Positions 27,045 to 35,281 of a stretch of DNA of 64,000 nucleotides are shown piece by piece. The stretch covers positions 25,285 through 89,284 of the forward strand of contig JAJXZW010000009.1 in the NCBI GenBank assembly GCA_021779855.1, written 5' to 3'. Position 1 is the first letter of the stretch, and every line of letters starts with the position of its first letter. The notes beneath the pieces were generated by a model. It did no database searches, was not told the DNA's origin, and worked only from the letters and a program-made list of their open reading frames with translations. A program made the position numbers and the translations under genes. This DNA is from Actinomycetes bacterium (GTDB lineage Bacteria; Actinomycetota; Acidimicrobiia; Acidimicrobiales; RAAP-2).

Positions 27045-28442
27045 TCAGCGCTCGGCGTGTGCCGCGACCACGGTAGTCACCGCGTTGGCGACCCCGACCG
27101 CCGTGGGCAGGTCGAGCATCTCGTCGATGGCGTGGGCGTTGGCGCCCGGGCCCCCCACCCCCGTGGCGACGAACTGCGCCCCGGGGTAGCGCCGGGCGAG
27201 CGAGCCCAGGAAGGGGATCGAGCCACCCTCGCCGGTGAAGCCGAGGGGCTGTCCGAAGGCGTCGAGCGAGGCGGCCCTAAGGGCCTCGCCCAGCCAGGGG
27301 GCGAAGGTCGGGGCGACCCACCCGTCGCCGGGGTGCTGGGGCGTGACCGTGACGTGCGCGCCCGAGGGCACGTCGGTGGCGAGGGCCCGCTCGATGGCCG
27401 CCAGGGCCGGCGCCGCGGCGACGGTGGGGGGCAGGCGGAACGAGAGGACGGCCGTGGTGAAGGGGCGCAGCACGTTGCCGGCGTCGGCCGGCGCCGGGAT
27501 GCCGGCCATCCCGATCGTCGAGAGGGTGGGGCGCCACGTCTTGTTGAGGATCCGGTCCTCGGCGTCGGTGCCCATCAGGCGGACACCCTCGAGCAGGGGC
27601 AGGTCCTGGGCGGCGACGTCGCCGAACTCCGCGGCCAGCGCGCGCGCCGCGTCGCGGTGCTCGGCCGGGATCTCCGCGTGCAGCTCGGGCAGGAGGATCC
27701 GGCCGGTCGCGGCGTCCTCGAGGCGGTCCAGGAGCTGGCGTAGGACGCGGAACGACGAGGGCACGACGCCGCTCGTCGAGCCGGAGTGCTGGCCCTGCGA
27801 GAGCACCGCGACGGTCACTTCGACGTTGACGTTGCCCCGCAGCGACGTCGTCACCCACAGCCGGTCGTAGGAAACGGCGCCCGAGTCCAGGCAGATCAGC
27901 AGCTCGACCTCGCCGAGGTGCCCGGCCAGGTGGTCGAGGTAGGCCTCGAGGTCGGGGCTGCCGCTCTCCTCGCTCGCCTCGATGAGCACCACGCAGCGGC
28001 CGTGGGGCGTGCCGGCCGCCTCGAGGGCCTCGAGCGCGCTGAGGGCGGCGAAGACGGCGTAGCCGTCGTCGGAGACCCCGCGGGCGTAGACCCGGTCGCC
28101 GCGGCGCACCGGGCTCCAGGGGGCGAGCCCCTCGGACCAGTCCCCGAGGGGCGGCTGCTTGTCGAGGTGGCCGTAGAGCACGACGGTCCCGCCCGCGGGC
28201 CCCGTGGCCTCGACGGTCACCACGAGGGTTGGCGTGCGCCCGGGCAGGCGCACGACCTCGACGCGGTGGCGCGCGAGGGCCCGGCGACGGGCCCAGTCGG
28301 CGAGGAGCTGGGCGGCGCGCTCGAGGTGCCCCGACGTGGCCCAGTCCGGGTCGAACTGCGGGGAGAGCGAGGGGATCGCCCCGAACTCCATGAGGGTGTC
28401 GAGGGCGGTTCGTTCGAAGTCGGCGAGCGAGAGCAGCGGCAT
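27045..28442 (-). CDS. M20-family metallopeptidase/dipeptidase
   Basis: VVLYGHLDKQPPLGDWSEGL, SDDGYAVFAAL, LIEASEESGSPDLEAYLDHL, GEGGSIPFLGSLARRYPGAQFVATGVGGPGANAH. Confidence 0.9.
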   Translation of the reverse strand: MPLLSLADFERTALDTLMEFGAIPSLSPQFDPDWATSGHLERAAQLLADWARRRALARHRVEVVRLPGRTPTLVVTVEATGPAGGTVVLYGHLDKQPPLGDWSEGLAPWSPVRRGDRVYARGVSDDGYAVFAALSALEALEAAGTPHGRCVVLIEASEESGSPDLEAYLDHLAGHLGEVELLICLDSGAVSYDRLWVTTSLRGNVNVEVTVAVLSQGQHSGSTSGVVPSSFRVLRQLLDRLEDAATGRILLPELHAEIPAEHRDAARALAAEFGDVAAQDLPLLEGVRLMGTDAEDRILNKTWRPTLSTIGMAGIPAPADAGNVLRPFTTAVLSFRLPPTVAAAPALAAIERALATDVPSGAHVTVTPQHPGDGWVAPTFAPWLGEALRAASLDAFGQPLGFTGEGGSIPFLGSLARRYPGAQFVATGVGGPGANAHAIDEMLDLPTAVGVANAVTTVVAAHAER

Positions 28443-28452
28443 GGCTGCGAGG

Positions 28453-29079
28453 CTACCGGGCGTGCTCGAGCTCGACGGCCCGCCAGCAGTACCACGCGAC
28501 CTCCGAGCGCACCCCGGCGAAGGGCTCGCCCAGCGCACCGAGGGCGCGTTCGGTGATCATCTCGTCGAGCCCGTGCAGGAGGCTCCAGCCGTGGCGCACC
28601 CCGAAGTCGCCGGTCGGCCACACGTCGGGTCGGCCCAGGGTCTGCATCAGGTACATGTGGGCGCTCCAGACGCCCAGGCCGCGCACCGCCACCACCTCCG
28701 CCGTCACGTCGGAGTCGCTCATGGCACCGTGGCGCGCGAGCGCGAGGCGGCCGTCGAGGGCCCGTTCGGCGAGGTCGAGCATGGCCGTCGCCTTGGCGTT
28801 GGAGAGTCCGACCGCGCGCAGGCGCCGGTGGCCCGCGGCGAGGATCGCCGGAGGGGTGACCTCGCCCTCGCACAGCTCCACCACCCGGGCGTGGATCGTG
28901 GCGGCGGCCTTGGTCGCGAGCAGCTGGTGGGTCACCGAGCGGGTCAGGCGGGCGAAGCGGCTGGCCACCGGCGCGGCCCGCCGGCCCGGGGGAGGCCCGA
29001 CGCGGCGCACGAGGGCGCGGAAGGCCGGGTCGGCCCGCACGATCGCCCGGGCGCGGGCGGCGGGGTCGGGTCGGGGCAC
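28453..29079 (-). CDS. DNA-3-methyladenine glycosylase (AlkA-like HhH-GPD)
   Basis: VRGLGVWSAHMYLMQTLGRPDVWPTGDFGVRHG. Confidence 0.87.
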   Translation of the reverse strand: MPRPDPAARARAIVRADPAFRALVRRVGPPPGRRAAPVASRFARLTRSVTHQLLATKAAATIHARVVELCEGEVTPPAILAAGHRRLRAVGLSNAKATAMLDLAERALDGRLALARHGAMSDSDVTAEVVAVRGLGVWSAHMYLMQTLGRPDVWPTGDFGVRHGWSLLHGLDEMITERALGALGEPFAGVRSEVAWYCWRAVELEHAR

Positions 29080-29086
29080 CGTCGAA

Positions 29087-30013
29087 CTATGCCAGAGGGG
29101 CGCGACGGATGTAGACGCCCTCGGGCGGGCTCTCGGCCGTCTCGACCACCTGGTGCAAGAGCGCGGCGATCGCCCGCACGGGCGCCGACGGGAAGCCGTA
29201 GCGCCGGGTGGCCAGCACGACGCGCCGCTTGGCGATGTTGGCGATGGGCAGGGCCACGAAGTTGGCCCGCAGGTGGGGTGAGAGCATGGTCGCGGGCAGG
29301 ATCGACGGGCCGTGGCCGTCGAAGGTCATCGAGGCGATCGTGCGCAGGCCGTCGAGCTCGACGCGAGCGCTGAGCGTGACGCCGGCCGCGCGGGTGGCGT
29401 CGTCGATCTCGCGGCGGATCGGCGTCCCGCCCAGGGGCAGGAGCAGCTCGTGCGCGGCGACGGTCGACCAGGCGAGGGGGAGGGGCTCGCGGGTGAGCGC
29501 GTGGTCGCGCGCGGCGATCACGACCAGGTCCTCGATGAACAGGTCGCTCTCGGTGAGCTCGGCCGACTGCACGGGCCAGGCGAGCACGGCCAGGTCCAGC
29601 TGCCCGTTGGCGAGCCGGGGCTCGAGGGCGGAGTTCGTGCCCTCCGAGATGTGCAGGACGATCTTCGCGTAGCGCCGGCGCAGGCTCTCGAGCAGCAGGG
29701 GGACCACCCACCGCCCGGCCGTGCCGATCATGCCCAGGGTGACGACGCCCGCGACGTCGGCGTTGAGCTCCGAGACGTCCGAGGCGATGGCGCGCACCTC
29801 GCTCAGGATGCGTCGGGCGCGCTCGACGACGACCTCGCCGGACTCGGTGAGGGCCCCCGTCGCGCGCTCGACGAGGGCCGTGCCGAGATCGGCCTCCAGG
29901 CGGGCCACGCGGTGCGAGATGTTCGACTGCACGGTGCCCAGCGCGTCCGCGGCGCGCGAGAACGTCCCGTTGTCGGCGATGCCCACCAGGGCCTCGAGCT
30001 GGCGGAGCTCCAT
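29087..30013 (-). CDS. LysR-family transcriptional regulator; ATG at 30013 (or 30016)
   Basis: MELRQLEALVGIADNGTFSRAADALGTVQSNISHRVARLEADLGTALVER; -10-like TATACT ends 7 nt before ATG 30013. Confidence 0.92.
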   Translation of the reverse strand: MELRQLEALVGIADNGTFSRAADALGTVQSNISHRVARLEADLGTALVERATGALTESGEVVVERARRILSEVRAIASDVSELNADVAGVVTLGMIGTAGRWVVPLLLESLRRRYAKIVLHISEGTNSALEPRLANGQLDLAVLAWPVQSAELTESDLFIEDLVVIAARDHALTREPLPLAWSTVAAHELLLPLGGTPIRREIDDATRAAGVTLSARVELDGLRTIASMTFDGHGPSILPATMLSPHLRANFVALPIANIAKRRVVLATRRYGFPSAPVRAIAALLHQVVETAESPPEGVYIRRAPLA

Positions 30014-30027
30014 CATCGAAAGTATAG

Positions 30028-30047
30028 ATGGGACATATCTGTCCCAT
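30028..30047. promoter_or_regulatory. Candidate LysR-type operator (8-bp dyad, 4-nt spacer)
   Basis: ATGGGACA-tatc-TGTCCCAT between lysR and a divergent promoter. Confidence 0.65.
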
Positions 30048-30051
30048 GCGC

Positions 30052-30080
30052 TTGCCAGATAGTCCGCCATCCGCCATACT
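30052..30080 (+). promoter_or_regulatory. Candidate sigma70-type promoter divergent from lysR
   Basis: TTGCCA (30052..30057) - 17 bp - CATACT (30075..30080). Confidence 0.5.
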
Positions 30081-30086
30081 GGTACT

Positions 30087-30175
30087 CGCCTAGTTCATCC
30101 GGATCCCCCCCTTCGGGTGAACACCAGGTTTTGCAAGAGGACCAGCCTCCCCCCGGCTGGTCCTCTTGCGCTTTT
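30087..30175 (+). ncRNA. Candidate ~90-nt RNA with two stem-loops, the second being an intrinsic terminator
   Basis: Hairpin 1 GTTCATCCG(30093..30101)/CGGGTGAAC(30114..30122) with one G-U pair; hairpin 2 is a 15-bp perfect stem followed by GCTTTT; no convincing CDS. Confidence 0.45.
30133..30174 (+). terminator. Rho-independent terminator
   Basis: GCAAGAGGACCAGCC-tcccccc-GGCTGGTCCTCTTGC then GCTTTT. Confidence 0.85.
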
Positions 30176-30198
30176 CCGGGCTTGTTAGCGTGACCCCC

Positions 30199-31407
30199 AT
30201 GGCGCGTCGGCCCCGGTCCTCCACCTGGCTCGCCGAGCGCGCCGTGCTCGTGGTGAACCGCCTCTCGCGGCTCCTGGGGCGCGGCGAGGGCACGGTGATC
30301 GGGGGGCGGGCCGGGCTGGCCCTCGACCCGACGCTCCTCAGCGGACTCGCCCGGGGTCGTACGGTGGTGCTCGTCTCGGGCACCAACGGCAAGACCACCA
30401 CCACCGCCCTCGTGGCCGCGGGCTGGGGCGGGCCGGTCGCGGTGAACGACACGGGCTCGAACATGGTCCAGGGCCACGTGGCCGCCCTGGCCGGCCGGCC
30501 CGGGGTCCCGGCGGCGCTCGAGGTGGACGAGTCCTGGCTGCCGGGGATCGCGGCGGCGACCCGCCCGGCCGTGGTGGTGCTGTTGAACCTCTCGCGCGAC
30601 CAGCTCGACCGCGCCAACGAGGTCCGCCGGGTCGCCCTGCGCTGGCGCGACCTATGCGCGACGCTGGCCGACACCGTGGTCGTGGCCAACGCCTCGGACC
30701 CGCTGGTCGCCTTCGCGGCCGAGACGGCCCCCGTCGTCGCGTGGTGCGACGTGGCGACCCCGTGGCGCCTCGACGCCGTGTCGTGCCCGCACTGCACCGC
30801 GCCGCTCACCTTCGTGCCGACCGGGTGGTCGAGCGACTGCGGCTTCGCCCAGCCCCGGTCGACGACGGTGCTCGCCGAGGGTTCGCTGAGCGTCGACGGG
30901 CTCGAGGTCGAGTTGGACCTCGCACTGCCCGGGGCCGTCAACCGGGCGAACGCCGCCTTCGCGCTCACCGCGCTGGCGCGCGTGGGCGTCGACCCGCGCG
31001 CGGCCGCGGACCGGATGGCGGGCGTGCGCGAGGTCGCCGGGCGCTACGCCCGGCGGGCCTGGCGCGGGGGTGAGGTCCGCCTGGTGCTGGCGAAGAACCC
31101 GGCCGGATTCAGCGCGGCCCTCGAGGAGGTCGCCGACGCCCCGGGGGAGCTGTGGATAGCGGTCAACGCGCGCGTGGCCGACGGCCGCGACCCCTCGTGG
31201 CTCTACGACGTGCCCTTCGAGCGCCTGGCCGGTCGCACGGTGACCTGCCTTGGGGAGCGGCGCCTCGACCTCGCGACGCGCCTCGACTACGGCGGGGTCG
31301 CCGTGCGCGTCGCCGACGCCGTTCCCGACCCGCCCCCCGGCCGTCCGGTCACGCTCGTGGCCAACTACACCGCGTTCCAGGAGTGGAACGCGCGCACGGC
31401 GCCGTGA
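30199..31407 (+). CDS. murT: Lipid II isoglutaminyl synthase subunit MurT (Mur-ligase-like)
   Basis: VSGTNGKTTTTALVAAGW, NDTGSNMVQGHVAAL, EVDESWLPGIAA, LNLSRDQLDRANEV, ANYTAFQEW. Confidence 0.93.
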   Translation: MARRPRSSTWLAERAVLVVNRLSRLLGRGEGTVIGGRAGLALDPTLLSGLARGRTVVLVSGTNGKTTTTALVAAGWGGPVAVNDTGSNMVQGHVAALAGRPGVPAALEVDESWLPGIAAATRPAVVVLLNLSRDQLDRANEVRRVALRWRDLCATLADTVVVANASDPLVAFAAETAPVVAWCDVATPWRLDAVSCPHCTAPLTFVPTGWSSDCGFAQPRSTTVLAEGSLSVDGLEVELDLALPGAVNRANAAFALTALARVGVDPRAAADRMAGVREVAGRYARRAWRGGEVRLVLAKNPAGFSAALEEVADAPGELWIAVNARVADGRDPSWLYDVPFERLAGRTVTCLGERRLDLATRLDYGGVAVRVADAVPDPPPGRPVTLVANYTAFQEWNARTAP

Positions 31408-32078
31408 GGGTCGCCCTCCTCTACCCCGAGCTGCTCGGGACCTACGGCGACGGCGGCAACGCGCTGGTGCTCGCCGAGCGCGCCCGGCGCCGGGGCCGTC
31501 GCGTCGAGCTCGTCACGGTGACCCTCGACCAGCGGCTCCCCGCGGCCGACCTCTACCTGCTGGGCGGCGGGGAGGACGGCCCCCAGCGGCTCGCGGCCGA
31601 CCTCCTGCGCCGGGGCGACCTGGCGGCCCGAGTGGCCGACGGGGCGCGCGTGTTCGCGGTGTGCGCCGGCCTCCAGGTGCTCGGCACGAGCTTCGCGGTC
31701 GAGGGCGACGACCGCTACGACGGGGTGGGCCTCGTCGCGGCCTCGACCGTGCGCGGCGGGCGGCGCAGCGTCGGCGACCTGGCGGTGCGCGTGGGTGGGC
31801 GGCTGCTCGTGGGCTTCGAGAACCACGGTGGGGTGACGAGGCTGGCCGACGGCGTGGCGCCCCTGGGTGAGGTGGTGCGGGGCCGGGGCAGCGATGGTCG
31901 CCGCGACGGCTTTGTCACCGAGCGCGTCGTCGCGACCTACGCCCACGGTCCCGTGCTCGCGCTGAACCCCTGGTTCGCCGACGAGGTCCTGGCCGCCGTC
32001 GTGGGCGAGGAGCTCGAGCCTCTCTCGACGGTGGCCGACCGGCTCTACGCGGAGCGCTGCGCCCGGCTGGGCCCCTAG
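31404..32078 (+). CDS. gatD: Lipid II isoglutaminyl synthase glutaminase subunit GatD (CobB/CobQ-like)
   Basis: VRVALLYPELLGTYGDGGNALVL, FAVCAGLQVLGTSF, GFENHGG; GTGA coupling with murT. Confidence 0.9.
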   Translation: MRVALLYPELLGTYGDGGNALVLAERARRRGRRVELVTVTLDQRLPAADLYLLGGGEDGPQRLAADLLRRGDLAARVADGARVFAVCAGLQVLGTSFAVEGDDRYDGVGLVAASTVRGGRRSVGDLAVRVGGRLLVGFENHGGVTRLADGVAPLGEVVRGRGSDGRRDGFVTERVVATYAHGPVLALNPWFADEVLAAVVGEELEPLSTVADRLYAERCARLGP

Positions 32079-32836
32079 GCCTCGGGGTCGGGGCCGGCGG
32101 GCGCGTCCGGCCCCGACCGGGCGACGCCGTAGTCGGGGTCGCCGCTCACCGACCGTCCGAGGCGCCCGACGGCCTCGTGGACCCGCGCGCCGAAGCGGCG
32201 CATGTTCTCGCCCTCGGCGCAGCGCAGCGGCTCGCCGAAGGCCACCACCACGTGGTGGCGACCCTGGCTCGGGGCCTCGGTGTAGAGGGGGGCCTTGGCG
32301 TAGCGGGGACCCTTCAGCCAGCCCGACTCGTGGATGTAGGTGGGCACGACGCTCGTGTGCGAGCGCTCGGCGAGGTACGCGGCGCCGCCCTTGAACTCCT
32401 GCAGCCGTCCGTCGGGGGAGCGGCCGCCCTCGGGGTAGATGAGGAGGTTCCAGCCGTCCTCGACCAGCTCGAGGGCGAGCTGGGCGCTCCGCCGGTTGAC
32501 CTTGAGCCGGTCGACCGGGATCGCGTTGAAGGCCAGCACGGTGCGAAAGGCGGTCGAGCGCGACATGAAGAAGCTGTCCATGGCCGCGGCCACCACGGTG
32601 CGCCGGCGCAGCCGGTCGGGCAGGGCCGTGAGCACCAGGATCGTGTCGACGTGGCTGACGTGGTTCGCGGCGAAGATGAAGGGCCCCTCACCCTCGAGGT
32701 TCTCCGACCCGTGCACCTCGAGCGTCGAGAGGTAGCGAGCGTAGGGGGCGAGCACGTAGCGGTGCAGCAGGTCCCGGGCGGCCCGCGCGAGGTAGCCGCG
32801 ACCCCACGCGGTCGGGTAGTCCAGGCCCAGTCCCAT
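32075..32836 (-). CDS. 1-acyl-sn-glycerol-3-phosphate acyltransferase (PlsC-like)
   Basis: FIFAANHVSHVDTILVLTALP..NLLIYPEGGRSPDGRLQEFKGGAAYLA. Confidence 0.9.
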   Translation of the reverse strand: MGLGLDYPTAWGRGYLARAARDLLHRYVLAPYARYLSTLEVHGSENLEGEGPFIFAANHVSHVDTILVLTALPDRLRRRTVVAAAMDSFFMSRSTAFRTVLAFNAIPVDRLKVNRRSAQLALELVEDGWNLLIYPEGGRSPDGRLQEFKGGAAYLAERSHTSVVPTYIHESGWLKGPRYAKAPLYTEAPSQGRHHVVVAFGEPLRCAEGENMRRFGARVHEAVGRLGRSVSGDPDYGVARSGPDAPAGPDPEA

Positions 32837-32839
32837 GGC

Positions 32840-33505
32840 CTAGCGGCGGCGCGACTGCTTCTTGGGCGTGTAGCGCTTGGAGGGCGTGGGCGGCGCCACC
32901 GTGCGGGGCGGGGCGGGGGCGGCCTCGGTGCTCGACGCGTCCACGGTCGCGGGGCGGAACGCGCGACCGGAGCGCTTGGCCTCGGCCATCTCGCGGGCGA
33001 CCCGGTTCGAGCCCTTCCAGGTCGCGTCGCCGTACTTCTGGAGCCGGTAGGCGCGCAGCATCAGCCACGCGCCGAAGAAGAAGAACACGATGCCGAGTCC
33101 GGCGACCCCGAGGAAGAGGCCGAGCAGCAGCGCGAAGGTGGCCACGCCGGCGCGCTTCTTGCGCCACGCGGTGTAGAGGATCGCCAGGCCCAGGACGACC
33201 ACCGCGATGAACTGCAAGAGCCACGCGCCGCGGTCGTGGGAGGTCTGCTGGCACAGCCCGGACGAGGCCAGGTAGTGGTAGCCGCTGGCGCACGCGTTGT
33301 GCGCGAGGGGCTTGGCGGACTTGACGATCTTGGCGTTGGTCGCCCACTGGACGAAGAAGAAGATCCCGAAGCCCAGGGCGATCAGTGAGAGGGTGACGCT
33401 CAGCTTGCGCTCGAGCGAGTCGAGGCCGAGGACCGCCTCGCGCGAGGCCATCGAGGGGCGTTTCGCGCGCCGGGGCCGAGCGGTGTTCGCGGTGTTTCTC
33501 AGCAC
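32840..33505 (-). CDS. Membrane protein of unknown function
   Basis: Several hydrophobic spans (LSLIALGFGIFFFVQW; AWLLQFIAVVVLGLAILY; ALLLGLFLGVAGLGIVFFFFGAWLML) and a basic C-terminus; start could be 33451. Confidence 0.7.
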   Translation of the reverse strand: MLRNTANTARPRRAKRPSMASREAVLGLDSLERKLSVTLSLIALGFGIFFFVQWATNAKIVKSAKPLAHNACASGYHYLASSGLCQQTSHDRGAWLLQFIAVVVLGLAILYTAWRKKRAGVATFALLLGLFLGVAGLGIVFFFFGAWLMLRAYRLQKYGDATWKGSNRVAREMAEAKRSGRAFRPATVDASSTEAAPAPPRTVAPPTPSKRYTPKKQSRRR

Positions 33506-33568
33506 GCGTGAAGGCTACAGCGCACGACCCCGGGTCCCCGAGGGGCGAGGGGATAGCATGGTGGACCC

Positions 33569-33642
33569 GGGCGCTTAGCTCAGTTGGTTAGAGCGCAGCC
33601 TTCACACGGCTGAGGCCACAGGTTCGAGTCCTGTAGCGCCCA
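33569..33642 (+). tRNA. tRNA-Val (CAC)
   Basis: GGGCGCT acceptor pairing AGCGCCC, D-arm GCTCAGTTGGTTAGAGC, anticodon stem-loop CAGCC-TTCACAC-GGCTG, T-arm ACAGGTTCGAGTCCTGT; CCA not encoded. Confidence 0.93.
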
Positions 33643-33661
33643 CTCCGGGAGCCGGTCCCGC

Positions 33662-33907
33662 GTGGGCGGTGAGCGACCGATCCCCGGCCGGGGGATTGCG
33701 GTGGGCACGGGCGTCGACCCCGGCCTGAGGACACGCGCCCCGCCCGCGCCGTCGGCGAGCCCCGGGGACGCTGGGACTGGATCGCGCGCCGGACGCCCTC
33801 GCGCCGACGATTCTCCCGCGCCCGGCGAGGCGATCGTCGAGGCGATCCCGGGGCCCCTGGTACGCGTTCTCGTGCCCGCGGCGCGCCGCGCACTCCTCGA
33901 GGGCTAG
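33662..33907 (+). CDS. Small ORF (81 aa) or remnant 3' end of a gene
   Basis: GTG start; GC-rich third positions in the second half (EAIVEAIPGPLVRVLVPAARRALLEG); ends in the CTAG shared with the convergent methyltransferase. Confidence 0.35.
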   Translation: MGGERPIPGRGIAVGTGVDPGLRTRAPPAPSASPGDAGTGSRAGRPRADDSPAPGEAIVEAIPGPLVRVLVPAARRALLEG

Positions 33908-34752
33908 GGGCGCGCTCGCCGCTCGGCCGAGACCAGGACCACGTCGTAGGACATCTCGAAGGACCCCCCGACCGAGTCGATCGCGCGCCCCACCTCGTCG
34001 AGCAGGCGGGCGAGACGTTCGGGCTCCAGCCGGGCGTGGTCGCTGTGGGTCCCGAGCTGGTCCAGCCACTCGTCGCGGGTGTAGGCGCGCGACCAGGCGA
34101 ATCGGACGACCTCGGGGGACGCGAACGCCGGCGCGTGGTCGAGCGCCTCGAGCGCCCCGTGCGCACCGAAGGGCGTCGGGTTGGCCGTCGAGCCGAGGAG
34201 CACGCTGAACGCCTGGGCCTCGGGGGCGAGGCGCCGGTAGATCGGGTCGACCACGGCGCCGAGGAGGTCGTGGGGGCGCGCCACGTTCCACCACAGGCAG
34301 GCCCGACCGCCGTCCTCGAGCGCGTCGGCGGCCCGCGCGGCCCCGCGGACTGGATCGACCCAGTGCCACGCCTGGGCCGCGGTCAGCCGGTCGAAGAGCC
34401 GGCCCCCGGGCTCCCACTCCTCGAAGGCCGCGACCTCGACCTCGATCCCCGAGGCCCGCGCCACGTCGGCCATGCGCGCGTCGACCTCGACCCCGAGGAC
34501 GCGCGCCCCTCGCGCCGCCATCTGGCGCGCGGCGATGCCCGTGCCGCAGCCGACGTCGAGCACGCGCAGTCCCGTGGCGTGCGCGCCGAGCACCACGTCG
34601 TAGAGCTCGGGGGGGTAGTCCGGGCGCGAGCGGTCGTAGCGCCGCGCCGCCGCGCCGAAGGACTCGGCCCGCCCGCGGTCCTCGTGGAGGGATTCGGGTA
34701 CCTCGCGCGACTCGGGGCGGGTGGGGTCCGCGTCCCCGCGACCGACGCTCAC
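33904..34752 (-). CDS. Class I SAM-dependent methyltransferase (start uncertain)
   Basis: LRVLDVGCGTGIAARQMAARGARVLGVEVDARMADVARASG..LTAAQAWHWVDP. Confidence 0.82.
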   Translation of the reverse strand: MSVGRGDADPTRPESREVPESLHEDRGRAESFGAAARRYDRSRPDYPPELYDVVLGAHATGLRVLDVGCGTGIAARQMAARGARVLGVEVDARMADVARASGIEVEVAAFEEWEPGGRLFDRLTAAQAWHWVDPVRGAARAADALEDGGRACLWWNVARPHDLLGAVVDPIYRRLAPEAQAFSVLLGSTANPTPFGAHGALEALDHAPAFASPEVVRFAWSRAYTRDEWLDQLGTHSDHARLEPERLARLLDEVGRAIDSVGGSFEMSYDVVLVSAERRARP

Positions 34753-35144
34753 CGAGGTCCGCGGGTGCTCGGGGCGCGGGGCGCCCGTCTCGACAAGCGC
34801 CCCGACGAGACCGGCGGGTGCGCGCCCGGCGTCTCCGCCGCCGCTGAGGAGGACCGGGTACCCGTTGCCCGCCGCGTGGCCGAGGGCGCCGGTGACGGCC
34901 GAGAGGGCGACGAGGTCGAGAGGGGCCGGTTCGACCCGGCCCCGCCGCGAGTGGCGGCTCCGAGCGCACCCCCGGTGAGGGTGTCGAAGCCCCGGCGGCG
35001 GGACGGCCCGAGGAGCCCGCCGACCGTGGCGGGGTGAGCGGCCGCCGCCACCGCGTCCACGATGGTCGCGGCGTCGCACGGGTCGGGGGAGCGCGACGCG
35101 GCCCGTCGGCGGGCTTCGTCGGGGTGGGGCGGTGGTGCGGGCAT
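34753..35144 (-). pseudogene. Candidate frameshifted coding region upstream of, and in phase with, the methyltransferase
   Basis: Frame A MPAPPPHPDEARRRAAS..AATIVDAVAAAAHPATVGGLLGPSRRRGFDTLTGGALGAATRGG then frame B RVEPAPLDLVALSAVTGALGHAAGNGYPVLLSGGGDAGRAPAGLVGALVETGAP; GC-rich third position switches frame near 34930. Confidence 0.35.
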
Positions 35145-35265
35145 CCTGTCGGGGCGCGTCTCCTCGCGCGGTGGCGGTGGGTCCCGTCCAGTGTGCCAAG
35201 CCGGGAGGCGTCCCTCTCGGCGTGGGGCGGGCGACGGATGAAGCCTACAACGTGTATGGGACGAG

Positions 35266-35281
35266 TAGTGCGGTTGCACTA
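35266..35281. promoter_or_regulatory. Dyad operator candidate upstream of the wHTH-PAS-GGDEF-EAL gene
   Basis: TAGTGC-ggtt-GCACTA perfect 6+6 dyad; GGTGCACC palindrome at 35291..35298. Confidence 0.45.

Noticed and set aside
30087-30175. Candidate RNA as SRP 4.5S RNA, a tRNA or a known riboswitch
   Set aside because: No GGAA-type SRP apical loop, no cloverleaf and no recognisable aptamer core; kept only as an unclassified RNA.
30117-30188. 23-codon GTG ORF (VNTRFCKRTSLPPAGPLALFRAC) running through the terminator near murT
   Set aside because: No RBS, runs through a perfect terminator stem and its stop is the murT -10-like hexamer; better explained as non-coding.
33680-33696. ATCCCC-ggccg-GGGGAT hairpin after tRNA-Val as a tRNA terminator
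   Set aside because: Only 6 bp, no U-tract, and lies inside the possible 81-aa ORF; too weak to list as a feature.
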